This document shows, in pieces, positions 1 to 9,626 of a stretch of 64,000 nt of DNA. Under the pieces are notes generated by a model. That model was not told the DNA's origin and did not search any database. It was given only the letters and a program-made list of their open reading frames with translations. This stretch comes from Chryseobacterium sp. ISL-6 (GTDB lineage: Bacteria > Bacteroidota > Bacteroidia > Flavobacteriales > Weeksellaceae), in the NCBI RefSeq assembly GCF_018613715.1, contig NZ_JAGGPT010000009.1:1-64000 (forward strand). The letters are read 5' to 3'. The position numbers and the translations under genes were made by a program. Position 1 is the stretch's first letter; each line of letters begins with the position of its first letter.

Positions 1-466
1 GATCTCAAATACTACAGCAACAGTCATTGTAAATGGAGGAACTGCTCCTTACAAATATGCAGTAGACGGAACTTCAAATTGGCAGGATTCTAATGTATTT
101 ACAAACCTTACAAGAGGACAGCATACTTTCTTTGTTAAAGATGTCAATAACTGCGCACCGATTTCTGCTGAAATTACTGTACTTAACCTGATCAACGCCA
201 TAACTCCTAATGATGATAATATCAACGACTATATCGATTACAGCGCACTTGCTTACAAAGGAAATTTAAGCTTCGTTATTTATGACCGGTATGGTAATAA
301 AATATTCACTGGTGATAAATTCAATAATTATAAATGGGATGGTAAACATTCTGATAAAAAAGTTGTGACTGGAACCTATTGGTATCATATTAATTGGAAT
401 GAACCCAACAAAGAAAAAACTCCAATAAAATATACAGGTTGGATTTTAGTTAAAAACAGAAATTAA
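1..466 (+). CDS. T9SS type B sorting domain protein, C-terminal part (partial at window edge)
   Basis: The open frame runs from the window edge (first full codon at position 2) to TAA at 464-466. It encodes the last 154 residues of a larger protein. A short SprB-like repeat (GGTAPYKYAVDGT, SNWQDSNVF) precedes the gliding-motility-associated C-terminal domain: AITPNDDNINDYIDYSALAY, then YDRYGNKIF, KWDG, GTYWYHINW and a final GWILVKNRN. In Bacteroidota this type B domain directs export across the outer membrane by the type IX secretion system. The sequence is clearly paralogous to the two genes that follow, so this is the first member of a tandem family. The N-terminal portion, and therefore the full domain content, lies outside the window. 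Confidence 0.9.
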   Translation, partial: ISNTTATVIVNGGTAPYKYAVDGTSNWQDSNVFTNLTRGQHTFFVKDVNNCAPISAEITVLNLINAITPNDDNINDYIDYSALAYKGNLSFVIYDRYGNKIFTGDKFNNYKWDGKHSDKKVVTGTYWYHINWNEPNKEKTPIKYTGWILVKNRN

Positions 467-569
467 TCCCGAATTACAAAGCTTTTAAACAGTGAACCTA
501 TACCCTTGTTTTTTTCTATTATTGCGTGCAATTTTATAAAAACATATTATGATTTATCAAATAATCTAC

Positions 570-577
570 TACTTTTG
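570..577 (+). promoter_or_regulatory. Bacteroidota -7 promoter element TACTTTTG
   Basis: The sequence matches the TAnnTTTG element recognised by the Bacteroidota primary sigma factor. It lies 24 bp before the ATG at 602. No convincing -33 TTG at the right distance was found. Confidence 0.5.
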
Positions 578-601
578 CAAACAATCATAATTCCCATATC
601 A

Positions 602-3436
602 ATGAAAAAATATCTACTCAGTTTATTTTTATTTTTAATTACACTTAACACGCTTTTTGCACAAAGAGATACAGACCATTGGTTTGCTCCTTATTTTGAT
701 AACTCCTCCACATCAGCAACTAACTATACACATGGCCTGTATTTTTCTACAGATTCCACTACTCCTTTTGATGTGAAAATTTACAGTAACAATGTTGTTA
801 TAGGAACTGTTACTATTAGTAAAAATAATCCTCAGTCTTTTGCACTAGGAGCACAGTATATCAGAACAACAAGTTCTTCAAGCGCAGCTGTTCCAACTAA
901 TCTCGGTGTTTACACCAAAGGTGATAAACCTTATTTTACTTCACTAAGAATTTACAATAGCTCTCACGGAGAGATTGTCACTTCAAAAGGAAAAGCCGGC
1001 ATTGGAACTGAATTCTACGCTGCTGCCACTCCAATGACAGTAAATTCAACATCTAATAATTTCACTACTGGAATAATGGCAACAGAAGATAATACAACTG
1101 TAACCGTTTCAGGATATGATCCGAACATACAATTTATTAACAATACAACTCCTCCACTTTCTATGACTGTTAATTTAAATAAAGGACAGTCTTATATTCT
1201 GGCAGGACTTGGAGATTCAGCAGCAAACCAAAGTGGCTTCATAGGAGCCAAAATAGTTGCTAGCAAACCAGTATCTGTCACTAATGGTAATTCTAATGGA
1301 TTCTACGCCACTATTGCTGCAGGAGATTTTCCTGACGGCTCAGACCTGATTATGGATCAATCAGTGCCTACTAATCGTCTTGGAAATGAATTTGCCATGG
1401 TTAAAAGTATCTCTACCAGTAGTGATAATATGGAAGGTGGAATTATCATCGCAACACAAAACAATACGGAAATTTACCTTAATGCCGGGACAACACCTGT
1501 AGCAACAATTAACGAAGGAGACTATTATAGAATTTTAGCAAATGCTTATGTTACTCAAACTGGAGGACACTCAAACATCTACATCCGAACTACTAAAAAT
1601 GTATACTTATATCAATTAATAGGTTCTGGAAATGCCAACAATACGGGAGGATACAATTACATTCCACCTTTAAATTGTTTCTTACCCCGAAAAATTGATG
1701 AGATTGGTAAAATTCAGGAAATGCCAACCTATACTGGTAATGTTACTTTAAAACTCAATATTCTAACCGAGGCCGGTGCAGCTGTAACAGTAAATGGTAC
1801 AACACCTACTGCAGCGCAGGGCCCATTTCCTCTTACAGGAAATACACAATGGGTAACTTACGGGATACAAGGTATCACAGGCAATGTGACAATTACATCT
1901 ACTAAGGCAGTAACTGCTGGAATCAACGGTGGGTATAATACAGCAGGTTATGGCGGATATTTCGCAGGATTCTCATCTATTCCGGTAATTGCCAAACAAA
2001 CAGGGGACTGTATTCCTGGAATTGTACTAGAAGTTGATGATAGTTTTGAAACTTATCAATGGTCATTGAACGGAAATCCGATTCCTGGCGCTACAAGCAA
2101 TTCATATACTCCAACTCAATCAGGGAATTACTCTGTAAGAATTACTGTAGGAAGTTGTCCACCGGCAACAACTCCTGTTTATAAAGTATTCTCTTGTCTT
2201 GAACAATCTACTAAAGCAATAACACTTTGCGAAGGCTATCAGGCAATTGTTCCAGAATTTACAAATTCAACCCAAACATATGTTCCCGGAACAGTAACGA
2301 TTGTTACCCCGCCTACTAATGGAGCTGCAACTATTGATCCTGTAACTGGAGTCATTACTTACGTTCCTAATTTCGGTTATTTCGGTCCGGATACTCTTGT
2401 CTATAAGTTCTGTGGAAATGCTCCTGAATTTATCGATTGTGAGCAGATAACATTGAGTTTAACCGTGTCTGCTACACCAGTTGTTAATAATGCTGCTCTA
2501 AGAACTTGTTTTCTTGAACAAAACCCTGCGACGGGTCTGTTTAACCTTACAACAGCAGGAGTAACTTCACAAACTGGAATTACGAAAAAATATTATCCAT
2601 CTCCAACTGATGCTATTAACGGCACAAATGAAATTACAAACCCGATTACATATATTGCTCCAACCGGTGTAGTATATATTAAGGTAATTAATGCTAATGG
2701 ATGTTATAAAGTTGCCGAAGTAACGCTTACTGTTATGGCTCCTATAAAATCTGCAGTGTTGGTTGACAAAATTATCTGTATGGAAGATAAGACAACTCTT
2801 GATGCTGGTCCTGGATTCAACACTTATGAGTGGAGTACCGGAGCAAATACACAATCCATAACCAACGTTGGAGTGGGAACTTATTGGGTAAAATTAAAAA
2901 CAGGAGAATGTACAACATTACAAACAGTAAACGTCTATGCATCAGAGCAACCTGTTATTTCAAATATTGATATTACAAGCAATACAGTTACAGTGTATGC
3001 TTTAGGTGGAACATCTCCATATAAATATTCTATAGACAATATCAACTGGCAGGACTCTAATATATTCAATAATATTCCGCGGGGTGATGCTACTGTTTAT
3101 GTTAAGGACGCTTATGACTGCGATCCCATTAATGTAAGTATCACTGTTCCTAATTTAGTGAATGTAATTACTCCGAATGATGATGGAGTGAACGATTTTA
3201 TTGACTATTCATCATTATCATACAAGCCTAATTTAACATTCAATATTTATGACAGGTATGGTGCTAAAATCCATGAGGGAAATAAACTTAATGGATATAA
3301 ATGGAATGGTACAACAAATGGAAGCAAAAGAGTATCTACTGGAAACTACTGGTTTGATATAAGCTGGAGTGAACCAAATAAAAGGCAAACACCTATAAAA
3401 TATTCAGGCTGGATCTTGGTAAAAAACAGGGAATAA
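602..3436 (+). CDS. Secreted surface protein with IgGFc-binding-like N-terminus and T9SS type B sorting domain
   Basis: The protein has 944 residues. I start it at ATG 602 rather than at in-frame codons upstream because MKKYLLSLFLFLITLNTLFA is a clean signal peptide ending FAQ, and because the promoter motif at 570 lies just before it. The mature N-terminus (about residues 25-480) resembles the IgGFc-binding N-terminal domain family, with motifs such as DHWFAPYF, ATEDNTTVTVSGY and GNEFAMVKS. An Ig-like segment (QWSLNGNPIPGATSNSYTPT) and a cadherin/Big-like segment (GVITYVPNFGYFGPDTLVY) follow, then SprB-like repeat sequence and a type B T9SS domain ending GWILVKNRE. Such proteins are exported and attached to the cell surface, often with adhesive roles; the ligand here is unknown. 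It is the middle member of a tandem trio. Confidence 0.88.
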   Translation: MKKYLLSLFLFLITLNTLFAQRDTDHWFAPYFDNSSTSATNYTHGLYFSTDSTTPFDVKIYSNNVVIGTVTISKNNPQSFALGAQYIRTTSSSSAAVPTNLGVYTKGDKPYFTSLRIYNSSHGEIVTSKGKAGIGTEFYAAATPMTVNSTSNNFTTGIMATEDNTTVTVSGYDPNIQFINNTTPPLSMTVNLNKGQSYILAGLGDSAANQSGFIGAKIVASKPVSVTNGNSNGFYATIAAGDFPDGSDLIMDQSVPTNRLGNEFAMVKSISTSSDNMEGGIIIATQNNTEIYLNAGTTPVATINEGDYYRILANAYVTQTGGHSNIYIRTTKNVYLYQLIGSGNANNTGGYNYIPPLNCFLPRKIDEIGKIQEMPTYTGNVTLKLNILTEAGAAVTVNGTTPTAAQGPFPLTGNTQWVTYGIQGITGNVTITSTKAVTAGINGGYNTAGYGGYFAGFSSIPVIAKQTGDCIPGIVLEVDDSFETYQWSLNGNPIPGATSNSYTPTQSGNYSVRITVGSCPPATTPVYKVFSCLEQSTKAITLCEGYQAIVPEFTNSTQTYVPGTVTIVTPPTNGAATIDPVTGVITYVPNFGYFGPDTLVYKFCGNAPEFIDCEQITLSLTVSATPVVNNAALRTCFLEQNPATGLFNLTTAGVTSQTGITKKYYPSPTDAINGTNEITNPITYIAPTGVVYIKVINANGCYKVAEVTLTVMAPIKSAVLVDKIICMEDKTTLDAGPGFNTYEWSTGANTQSITNVGVGTYWVKLKTGECTTLQTVNVYASEQPVISNIDITSNTVTVYALGGTSPYKYSIDNINWQDSNIFNNIPRGDATVYVKDAYDCDPINVSITVPNLVNVITPNDDGVNDFIDYSSLSYKPNLTFNIYDRYGAKIHEGNKLNGYKWNGTTNGSKRVSTGNYWFDISWSEPNKRQTPIKYSGWILVKNRE

Positions 3437-3454
3437 CAGTTTTAAAATATCTAT

Positions 3455-3488
3455 AAAAAAACCACGATTTGAAATCGTGGTTTTTTTA
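3455..3488 (+). terminator. Rho-independent terminator
   Basis: The stem AACCACGATTT / AAATCGTGGTT has a 1-nt loop centre and is followed by seven T. It lies 19 bp after the stop of the gene ending at 3436 and separates it from the next paralogue, so the tandem genes look separately transcribed. Confidence 0.9.
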
Positions 3489-3521
3489 TTGTTTTTTCAA
3501 CATATTAATGCTTTTTATTAT

Positions 3522-3529
3522 TAAATTTG
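3522..3529 (+). promoter_or_regulatory. -7 promoter element TAAATTTG
   Basis: Exact TAnnTTTG match 19 bp before ATG 3549 and downstream of the terminator at 3455-3488. It supports independent transcription of the third paralogue. Confidence 0.55.
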
Positions 3530-3548
3530 CGTTAAAAGCTAGCGCTAA

Positions 3549-6500
3549 ATGAAGAAAACTCTATCTTTTCTATTAATATTTTATATTTTCACGTCTGCTT
3601 TTGCACAATTAGACAGGGAACACTGGTTTGCTCCAATGGTAGATAGAACAGGTAATCCCAATCCGTATCAAAATTTGTATTTATCTACCAATCGAATAAC
3701 ATCGTTTCCGGTTAGTATTTATAACAATAATGTTTTGATTGGCACAGTAAATATAAGCAAGAATAACCCTCAGAAATTTGATGTACTAAGAGATTACATT
3801 ATCACTACCCAACAAACGGATCTCTTTACTCCTACGTCAAAAGGACTTTACTTAAAAGCTGAATTTCCGTTTTATGCTAATTTAAGATTCTCTGTATTTA
3901 ATCATGCCGAGATTATTACTTCGAAAGGTATTCCATCCACTGGAAAAGTCTTCTATGCTGCAAATGCACCACTTAGCGTCAATAATCCCATCCTAAATTT
4001 CATGACAAGTATTCTGGCAACAGAAGATAATACTACAGTTACCATATCAGGATATAAACCAGTTGTACAATTCTCAAATGGAACAACAGGGGCAAGTAAT
4101 CCGGTCATGACTTTCACTCTTAATAAAGGTAAATCATACATTATTGATGGTATAGGAGATATTACAGGAAACTCCGATGGTTTTATAGGAGCTAAAATAG
4201 TTGCTAATAAACCAGTCAACATTACCAATGGTAATTTTAATGGCCAATATGCCGGAAACTTTCTTACAAGTTCTGATATTTTAATGGACCAGTCCGTCCC
4301 CGTTGAAAGGCTTGGTAATGAATTTGCCCTTGTAAAAGGAAATGGAAATCTCGGTGCAAATATGGAAGAGGTACTTGTAATTGCAACCGAAGATAACACT
4401 CAGGTTCTTGTTAATAATGAATTAATTCCTATTACAACCCTAAATACAGGACAATATTTTGTGATCCCGGATAGTAAATATCAATTGCAGGGAAATAATC
4501 ATTATAACTTATACATCAGAACCTCAAAAAACGCTTATATATATCAGATGTTAGCAGGAACTTCTGTTGCAGGTGATGAAGTTGCAACAGGTGGTTTTAA
4601 TTTCATTCCAGCCTTAAATTGTTACTTACCAAAACAAATTAATGAGCTCGGTTTTATTGATGAAAATTTTGTTCACTCCAATATTAATCCGAATGGGATT
4701 CTCAACATTCCAACAAAGCTAAATCTAATTACAGAAAGAGGAGCAAATGTAACGGTAAATGGTATTACTCCTCCAACTACAACTGGTCCATTTAATATGA
4801 CAGGTACAAACAATTGGGTCACTTATGGAATTCCTAATGTTACCGGAACGATTACGGTCGTTTCTGATAAGGCTATTACTGCCGGTATTAATGCTGGAAG
4901 CGACGCAGTAGGATACGGAGGCTTTTTTGCGGGTTTCCCAACTCAGCCGGTTATTTTAAAATCAGGAGGAGATTGTGTTCCCGGAATTGTCCTTACGGTA
5001 GATCCAACAATTTACAATGCCTATCAGTGGTACAGAAATGGAGCCATTATTCCGGGAGCTACAGGAATAACGTATATTCCAACACAATCAGGAAATTACA
5101 CTTGTGCAGTTACTATGGGAAGTTGTGCCCCTCTAATTACCCTGCCATATAAAGTTTTAAATTGTACCAATCAAACTACTGCTACTTATGATGTTTGTAC
5201 AAGTCATGTGATAACTCCGGCTTTTACCAATTCACCACAAGCTCCGGTTGTATCCACAATAGCTATTACAACACCCCCTACTTCAGGAACAGCAACTATA
5301 AATCCTACCACTGGTGTTATCACTTACAATGTTACCAACCCAGGAACTGCCGGAACTGACACTTTTACATATACATTTTGCGGTAATGATCCAGATTTTC
5401 CAGATTGTGAAACCGTAACTGTAACAATAAATATCAAAGTTATTACTGTAACGGATACAAGTTTATCTGTCTGCAATATTAATGGGCTGGGAACATTTAA
5501 TCTTACATTAGCAAATGTTACCACAAATACCCCGGTAACAATCACATACTATCCTACTCTTATCGATGCACAAACAGAAAATGCGGCAGCACTGATAACA
5601 ACCCCCAACACCTATTCGGCACCAAATGGTACTATTGTATATGCTGTTGTAAAAAATAATTTGGGATGTAAGAGTATTGCTAAAATAACACTCAATTTAT
5701 ATCCTGTGGCAATTGTCCTACAAAATTATACAGGTACTTTTTGTGATGATAATTTTGATGGCATTGTAACGGTTATCCTACCCAACATTACACCGTTGGT
5801 TTTAACTAACAGCACCTACTTCCCAAACGTCCGATATTATGCTAATTTTGCTGATGCCGACGCTGGAAACACAAGTACACTACCCAATACATGGAGTTTT
5901 AGTGCCTCAACAACCATATTTATAAGAGTAGATTCCCCTGATGGATGTGCAAAAGTTATTCAGCCTCTGAATTTCGTAATTGGTGCCAGGATCCCGCTGA
6001 TAAAAGACACCGTAACAGAAAACTATTGCGATGATGATCTAGATGGAATTAAACAGGTTAACCTATCCCAATATATCAGTCAGTTTACTGCTGATCCACT
6101 AGTAACAGTAAGTTTTCATGGAAGTCTTTCGGATGCTCAGAATGATATCAGCCCAATTACTAACCCAGCAACCATAACGGGTACCCAAACGATATATGTA
6201 AGATTTGAAAAATCCGGAGTTTGTGCCCAAATAGGAAAGATTATCATCACCATTAAAACTCCGAGAAAATCTGATCTCCTGACTGATCAAATTATCTGCC
6301 CTAAAACAAGAACTATATTGGATGCAGGTCCAGGTTTTGAAAGTTATCTTTGGAGTACAGGAGCCACTACTCAATCGATTTCCAACATTCCTGCCGGCAG
6401 CTATTGGGTTGACCTAAAATATAATGGCTGTACATACAGACAATTTGTAAATGTTGTTGAATCCCAATCTCCAGCCATTATTTCAATAGATATTAATGGT

Positions 6501-6947
6501 AGTACTGTAACTATTGGAGCAAGCGGGGGAACACCACCGTATGAGTATTCATTAGATGGAACTACATGGCAAACTTCAAATGTTTTTCAAAACTTACCTA
6601 GAGGCAGCTATATTGCCTATGTAAGAGATTCTAAAAGGTGTGAAGATGTTCAAAGACCTTTTACCATCATAAACCTTATCAACACGATTACTCCAAACGA
6701 TGATGGCCATAATGATGGAATAGATTACTCTGCATTAATGACTAAGGAAAATATTGAGTTTAGAATATATGACAGATATGGTGCAGAAATTTTCCGTGGC
6801 AATTCATCAAATCGTTACACTTGGGATGGAAAATTAGGTGGCAGGCCAGTGAATACAGCAACCTACTGGTATACGATCAGCTGGACTGAATTCGGAGCCA
6901 GTACTACCGTAAAATATTCAAGCTGGCTATTGGTTAAAAATAGATAA
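3549..6947 (+). CDS. Secreted surface protein with IgGFc-binding-like N-terminus and T9SS type B sorting domain (longer paralogue)
   Basis: The protein has 1132 residues with signal peptide MKKTLSFLLIFYIFTSAFAQ. It is collinear with the gene at 602: DREHWFAPM, STNRITSFPVSIYNNNVLIG, ATEDNTTVTISGY, QWYRNGAIIPGATGITYIPT, then a type B domain (TITPNDDGHNDGIDYSALM, YDRYGAEIF, YWYTISW, SSWLLVKNR). The extra length comes from additional repeat units around residues 720-880, seen as two copies of a motif beginning YTGTFCDDNFDGIV and ENYCDDDLDGIKQV. Such DDN/D-DGI motifs are common in flavobacterial type B cargo and may bind calcium; that is inference. It is likely exported by T9SS to the surface and probably arose by duplication from the neighbouring gene. 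Confidence 0.88.
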   Translation: MKKTLSFLLIFYIFTSAFAQLDREHWFAPMVDRTGNPNPYQNLYLSTNRITSFPVSIYNNNVLIGTVNISKNNPQKFDVLRDYIITTQQTDLFTPTSKGLYLKAEFPFYANLRFSVFNHAEIITSKGIPSTGKVFYAANAPLSVNNPILNFMTSILATEDNTTVTISGYKPVVQFSNGTTGASNPVMTFTLNKGKSYIIDGIGDITGNSDGFIGAKIVANKPVNITNGNFNGQYAGNFLTSSDILMDQSVPVERLGNEFALVKGNGNLGANMEEVLVIATEDNTQVLVNNELIPITTLNTGQYFVIPDSKYQLQGNNHYNLYIRTSKNAYIYQMLAGTSVAGDEVATGGFNFIPALNCYLPKQINELGFIDENFVHSNINPNGILNIPTKLNLITERGANVTVNGITPPTTTGPFNMTGTNNWVTYGIPNVTGTITVVSDKAITAGINAGSDAVGYGGFFAGFPTQPVILKSGGDCVPGIVLTVDPTIYNAYQWYRNGAIIPGATGITYIPTQSGNYTCAVTMGSCAPLITLPYKVLNCTNQTTATYDVCTSHVITPAFTNSPQAPVVSTIAITTPPTSGTATINPTTGVITYNVTNPGTAGTDTFTYTFCGNDPDFPDCETVTVTINIKVITVTDTSLSVCNINGLGTFNLTLANVTTNTPVTITYYPTLIDAQTENAAALITTPNTYSAPNGTIVYAVVKNNLGCKSIAKITLNLYPVAIVLQNYTGTFCDDNFDGIVTVILPNITPLVLTNSTYFPNVRYYANFADADAGNTSTLPNTWSFSASTTIFIRVDSPDGCAKVIQPLNFVIGARIPLIKDTVTENYCDDDLDGIKQVNLSQYISQFTADPLVTVSFHGSLSDAQNDISPITNPATITGTQTIYVRFEKSGVCAQIGKIIITIKTPRKSDLLTDQIICPKTRTILDAGPGFESYLWSTGATTQSISNIPAGSYWVDLKYNGCTYRQFVNVVESQSPAIISIDINGSTVTIGASGGTPPYEYSLDGTTWQTSNVFQNLPRGSYIAYVRDSKRCEDVQRPFTIINLINTITPNDDGHNDGIDYSALMTKENIEFRIYDRYGAEIFRGNSSNRYTWDGKLGGRPVNTATYWYTISWTEFGASTTVKYSSWLLVKNR

Positions 6948-7081
6948 TCAAGAATCTCATCCTTATAAAAAATGCTAAAACAATAATGTTATAACATTCA
7001 TTAACAATTATGAACCAAAGTTTAATATAACTTTAACCTGTTTTCACTATCTATATAGGTATAAATTGATGTAATTCTGTG

Positions 7082-7089
7082 TAATTTTG
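7082..7089 (+). promoter_or_regulatory. -7 promoter element TAATTTTG very close to the start codon
   Basis: Exact TAnnTTTG match only 9 bp before ATG 7099. The start site would fall within a few bases of the ATG, implying a very short or absent leader. The motif overlaps the upstream TTG at 7087, which argues against using that TTG as a start. Confidence 0.55.
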
Positions 7090-7098
7090 CCCCAATAT

Positions 7099-7887
7099 AT
7101 GAAGAAACTTATTACTCTATTGCTGCTGGTTTTTCTGGCAAAAATCAACGCTCAAGTCTATTCCGGGGAAGTATTTCTCAGAGATAATTCAATACTATAT
7201 CTTAATCAGGTTTATGTAACAAATCTTAATACACAGAGAACCGTTCTTACAGATTACAATGGAGATTTTAATATCCAGGCTAACCCTGGTGATATCATCC
7301 GTTTCACTTCTATTGTTACAGAAAGAAAAGATATTCAGCTTACCCCTCAAATGTTTGGTCCTAAAAGCTTAATTGAATTAAAAATTGCTTATCATGATAT
7401 TCAGGAAGTTGTTATCAGCAGATTTAAACCAACTGGGAATTTAAGATATGATGTAAATGCAATAGCTAAAAAAGACAAAGCCCTCGAACTGAAAAAAGTA
7501 ATTGGTCTACCAGAGCCCAAAGGAGATGGAAATCCCCCTCAACTTCCTGTGGCAGGGCTACGCGATGGCGGATTGACTTTCAGTCTGGAAAGTATTTATG
7601 ATATCTTATCTGGTGAAAGAAAAAAGCAACAACGTTATGTAGCTTATGAAAACATGAATAATTCAGTTACTCAGATAAAAAATTATTTAGGTAAGGATTA
7701 TTTTGTGAAATTTAAAATCCCGGAAAATCTAATTGATAACTTCTTGCAATTCGTTTATTCTTCTGAAAATATACAGCCATATATACAGGCTGGAAATTTT
7801 GAAGCTGTAAAAATTCCAATTGAAAAGTATTTACCTATCTATCAGAGAAGACTGAGAAACTCTCATCTTCAGGATATTATAAAATAA
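7099..7887 (+). CDS. Exported carboxypeptidase-regulatory-like domain protein
   Basis: The protein has 262 residues. The start at ATG 7099 gives signal peptide MKKLITLLLLVFLAKINAQ; an earlier TTG is rejected because it lies inside the promoter motif. Residues 20-110 form a carboxypeptidase-D-regulatory-like beta sandwich, with the typical pattern of an attribute list then TDYNGDFNIQANPGDIIRFTS. In Bacteroidota this fold is usual at the N-terminus of TonB-dependent receptors, but it also occurs in stand-alone periplasmic proteins such as this one, which has no plug or barrel. The C-terminal half (about 110-262) is rich in charged residues and I do not recognise it. The cellular role is unknown; an envelope location is likely. 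Confidence 0.75.
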   Translation: MKKLITLLLLVFLAKINAQVYSGEVFLRDNSILYLNQVYVTNLNTQRTVLTDYNGDFNIQANPGDIIRFTSIVTERKDIQLTPQMFGPKSLIELKIAYHDIQEVVISRFKPTGNLRYDVNAIAKKDKALELKKVIGLPEPKGDGNPPQLPVAGLRDGGLTFSLESIYDILSGERKKQQRYVAYENMNNSVTQIKNYLGKDYFVKFKIPENLIDNFLQFVYSSENIQPYIQAGNFEAVKIPIEKYLPIYQRRLRNSHLQDIIK

Positions 7888-8066
7888 AAGGCATATTTTT
7901 TAGAGATTGCTTAAAATTATTGTTTGCTTGAATATATATTCTTAAATTTATCTCACGAACTTGTGTTTAAAATAAAAACATTTTTAGTTCGTTATCATAT
8001 TTAAAACTAACTGGCCCGAACACAAATTAAGGAGAAACACCAAATTTTTAACTTAATATTTGTTGA

Positions 8067-8843
8067 ATGAAAAAGTTGCTTTTATCTTTTTGTACAATTA
8101 TGTGCTTTAGTCTCTCTGCCCAAAAAAAAGGAAAAGACTATACTAATATCATAAAAAGTAAAAACATTTATGAAATAAATGCTTTTCTAAGAGATGCTCA
8201 CCCAGACGATCCACGTAGATCAGTACTAAAGCCAAAAGTAATGGATATGATGGCGGAATATATAAAAAACGCCCATCCTGCAGATCAAAAGGTTAAAGAA
8301 ATGCAGGAAATGCTTGCCTTGCTAAAAAGGAGACCCTCTACCAAGATCACTTTTGATGAAATGAATGCCATCATTAAGCAAAAACAAATAGCAAAATATA
8401 AAGCAGAACTAGCAGCCAAACAATCTACAGTAATATATACCCCAAGTAATGCCCAAAACGCTATTGTTGTAAATGCATCATCAAATACAGTTGCTATTCC
8501 CGATGCTGAAGCTGAAGAATTCAATATGTTGATGAGTGTCTCTCCTGTTGAGCATAAAAATAAGACAGTGAAAATATTGAACTCTCTTTTTGACAACGAT
8601 CCCATGAGCAAGGACTGTATTGTTCTTATCGAGAACAAATCTGATTGTAACATTATCGTAAGAATGGAAGGAGTTGGTATTACTAAATACAGACTTGCTG
8701 TTCCTGCTCATAACGAAAGTTCAATTGTCATAGACAAAGGCGACTATCTCTTTACCAGTATTGTTTGTGGAGCTCAATACGCTTCTCAAAAAACAATTCA
8801 AAAGCCCTTACTTGTTGCCTTAGGCTCTTCTGACCCTAAATAA
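8067..8843 (+). CDS. Secreted protein of the three-member paralogue group around trmB (DUF6759-like)
   Basis: The protein has 258 residues with signal peptide MKKLLLSFCTIMCFSLSAQ. An N-terminal motif (IIKSKNIYEINAFLRDAHPD, then DPRRSVLKPK) is followed by a linker of about 100 residues. The C-terminal domain (about 170-258) contains HKNKTVKILNSLF, ENKSDCNIIVRMEG, AVPAHNESSIVIDKGDY and VCGAQYASQK. The same C-terminal domain occurs in the genes at 9627 and 10288. From memory it corresponds to the family called DUF6759 in Flavobacteriia, but this was not checked. Conserved cysteines (NKSDCN and the VCG motif) could form a disulfide in the periplasm. Function unknown. Confidence 0.75.
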   Translation: MKKLLLSFCTIMCFSLSAQKKGKDYTNIIKSKNIYEINAFLRDAHPDDPRRSVLKPKVMDMMAEYIKNAHPADQKVKEMQEMLALLKRRPSTKITFDEMNAIIKQKQIAKYKAELAAKQSTVIYTPSNAQNAIVVNASSNTVAIPDAEAEEFNMLMSVSPVEHKNKTVKILNSLFDNDPMSKDCIVLIENKSDCNIIVRMEGVGITKYRLAVPAHNESSIVIDKGDYLFTSIVCGAQYASQKTIQKPLLVALGSSDPK

Positions 8844-8900
8844 ACAAAATAGCGGTGTCTCTTTTATATCTAAAAGCACTATATTTTACTTTAATTTTGT

Positions 8901-8908
8901 TATTTTTG
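8901..8908 (+). promoter_or_regulatory. -7 promoter element TATTTTTG before trmB
   Basis: TAnnTTTG match 20 bp before ATG 8929, in the 85-bp gap after the preceding gene. Confidence 0.5.
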
Positions 8909-8928
8909 CCAGATTTTCATTTATACTC

Positions 8929-9606
8929 ATGGGCAAAAATAAAATAGCAAGATTCGAAGAAAACAAGATATTACCTAATGTTATTCAACCGACAAGGGAA
9001 GAAGCTTTAACTAGTTTTGAACTCAAAGGAAAGTGGAGAACAAATTTCTTCAAGAATGACAATCCTATTGTTCTTGAGCTAGGATGTGGAAAAGGAGAAT
9101 ACTCTGTAGGTCTTGCTAAAGCTTTCCCTGAAAAGAATTTCATAGGGATAGATATCAAGGGTGCAAGATTTTGGTTCGGAGCTAAAGAAGCTGTTGAAAA
9201 CAATATGTCCAATGTCGCATTCCTTAGGTCTCAAATAGAATTAGTTGATAACTTCTTTGCCGAAAACGAAGTAGACGAAATATGGATCACCTTCCCTGAT
9301 CCACAAATCAAATACAGGCGTACAAAACACAGACTTACTCATCCCGATTTTCTGGATCGTTATAAAAAATTCTTAAAACCTGGTGGGATTATTCATCTAA
9401 AAACAGACTCTGAATTTTTGCATGGTTATACTTTAGGGTTTTTACAGGGTGCCGGTTATGAAATTATTACTGCTCACCACGATATTTATGGAGCTCCAGA
9501 ATATGATCCAGACACAAAACACTTAAGAGATATAAAAACATATTACGAAGAACTTTTTTCAGCAAAAGGAAAGACTATTACTTATATAAAGTTCCGGATA
9601 AGCTGA
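8929..9606 (+). CDS. trmB: tRNA (guanine-N7-)-methyltransferase
   Basis: The protein has 225 residues, the usual length for TrmB. It transfers a methyl group from S-adenosylmethionine to N7 of guanosine 46 in the tRNA variable loop. The SAM-binding motif LELGCGKGEYSVGLAKAFPE is at about residues 45-64, followed by FIGIDIKGARFWFG, and the TrmB signature ITFPDPQIKYRRTKHRL is at about residues 121-137. The C-terminal TYYEELFSAKGKTITYIKF matches the family end. It stands between two members of an unrelated secreted-paralogue group; the next gene starts 20 bp after its stop, so they may be cotranscribed, but no functional link is apparent. Confidence 0.95.
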   Translation: MGKNKIARFEENKILPNVIQPTREEALTSFELKGKWRTNFFKNDNPIVLELGCGKGEYSVGLAKAFPEKNFIGIDIKGARFWFGAKEAVENNMSNVAFLRSQIELVDNFFAENEVDEIWITFPDPQIKYRRTKHRLTHPDFLDRYKKFLKPGGIIHLKTDSEFLHGYTLGFLQGAGYEIITAHHDIYGAPEYDPDTKHLRDIKTYYEELFSAKGKTITYIKFRIS

Positions 9607-9626
9607 CCCCATTTTAAAAACATTTG

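Noticed and set aside
506..601. Upstream extension of the 602 gene
   Set aside because: The extension would add 32 residues before a perfect signal peptide and overlaps the promoter motif at 570-577.
2567..2854. Minus-strand frames of 60-150 codons inside the T9SS surface protein genes, IcmF, M16 and others
   Set aside because: They lie fully within well-supported genes on the other strand, lack recognisable domains and have the composition of antisense shadows.
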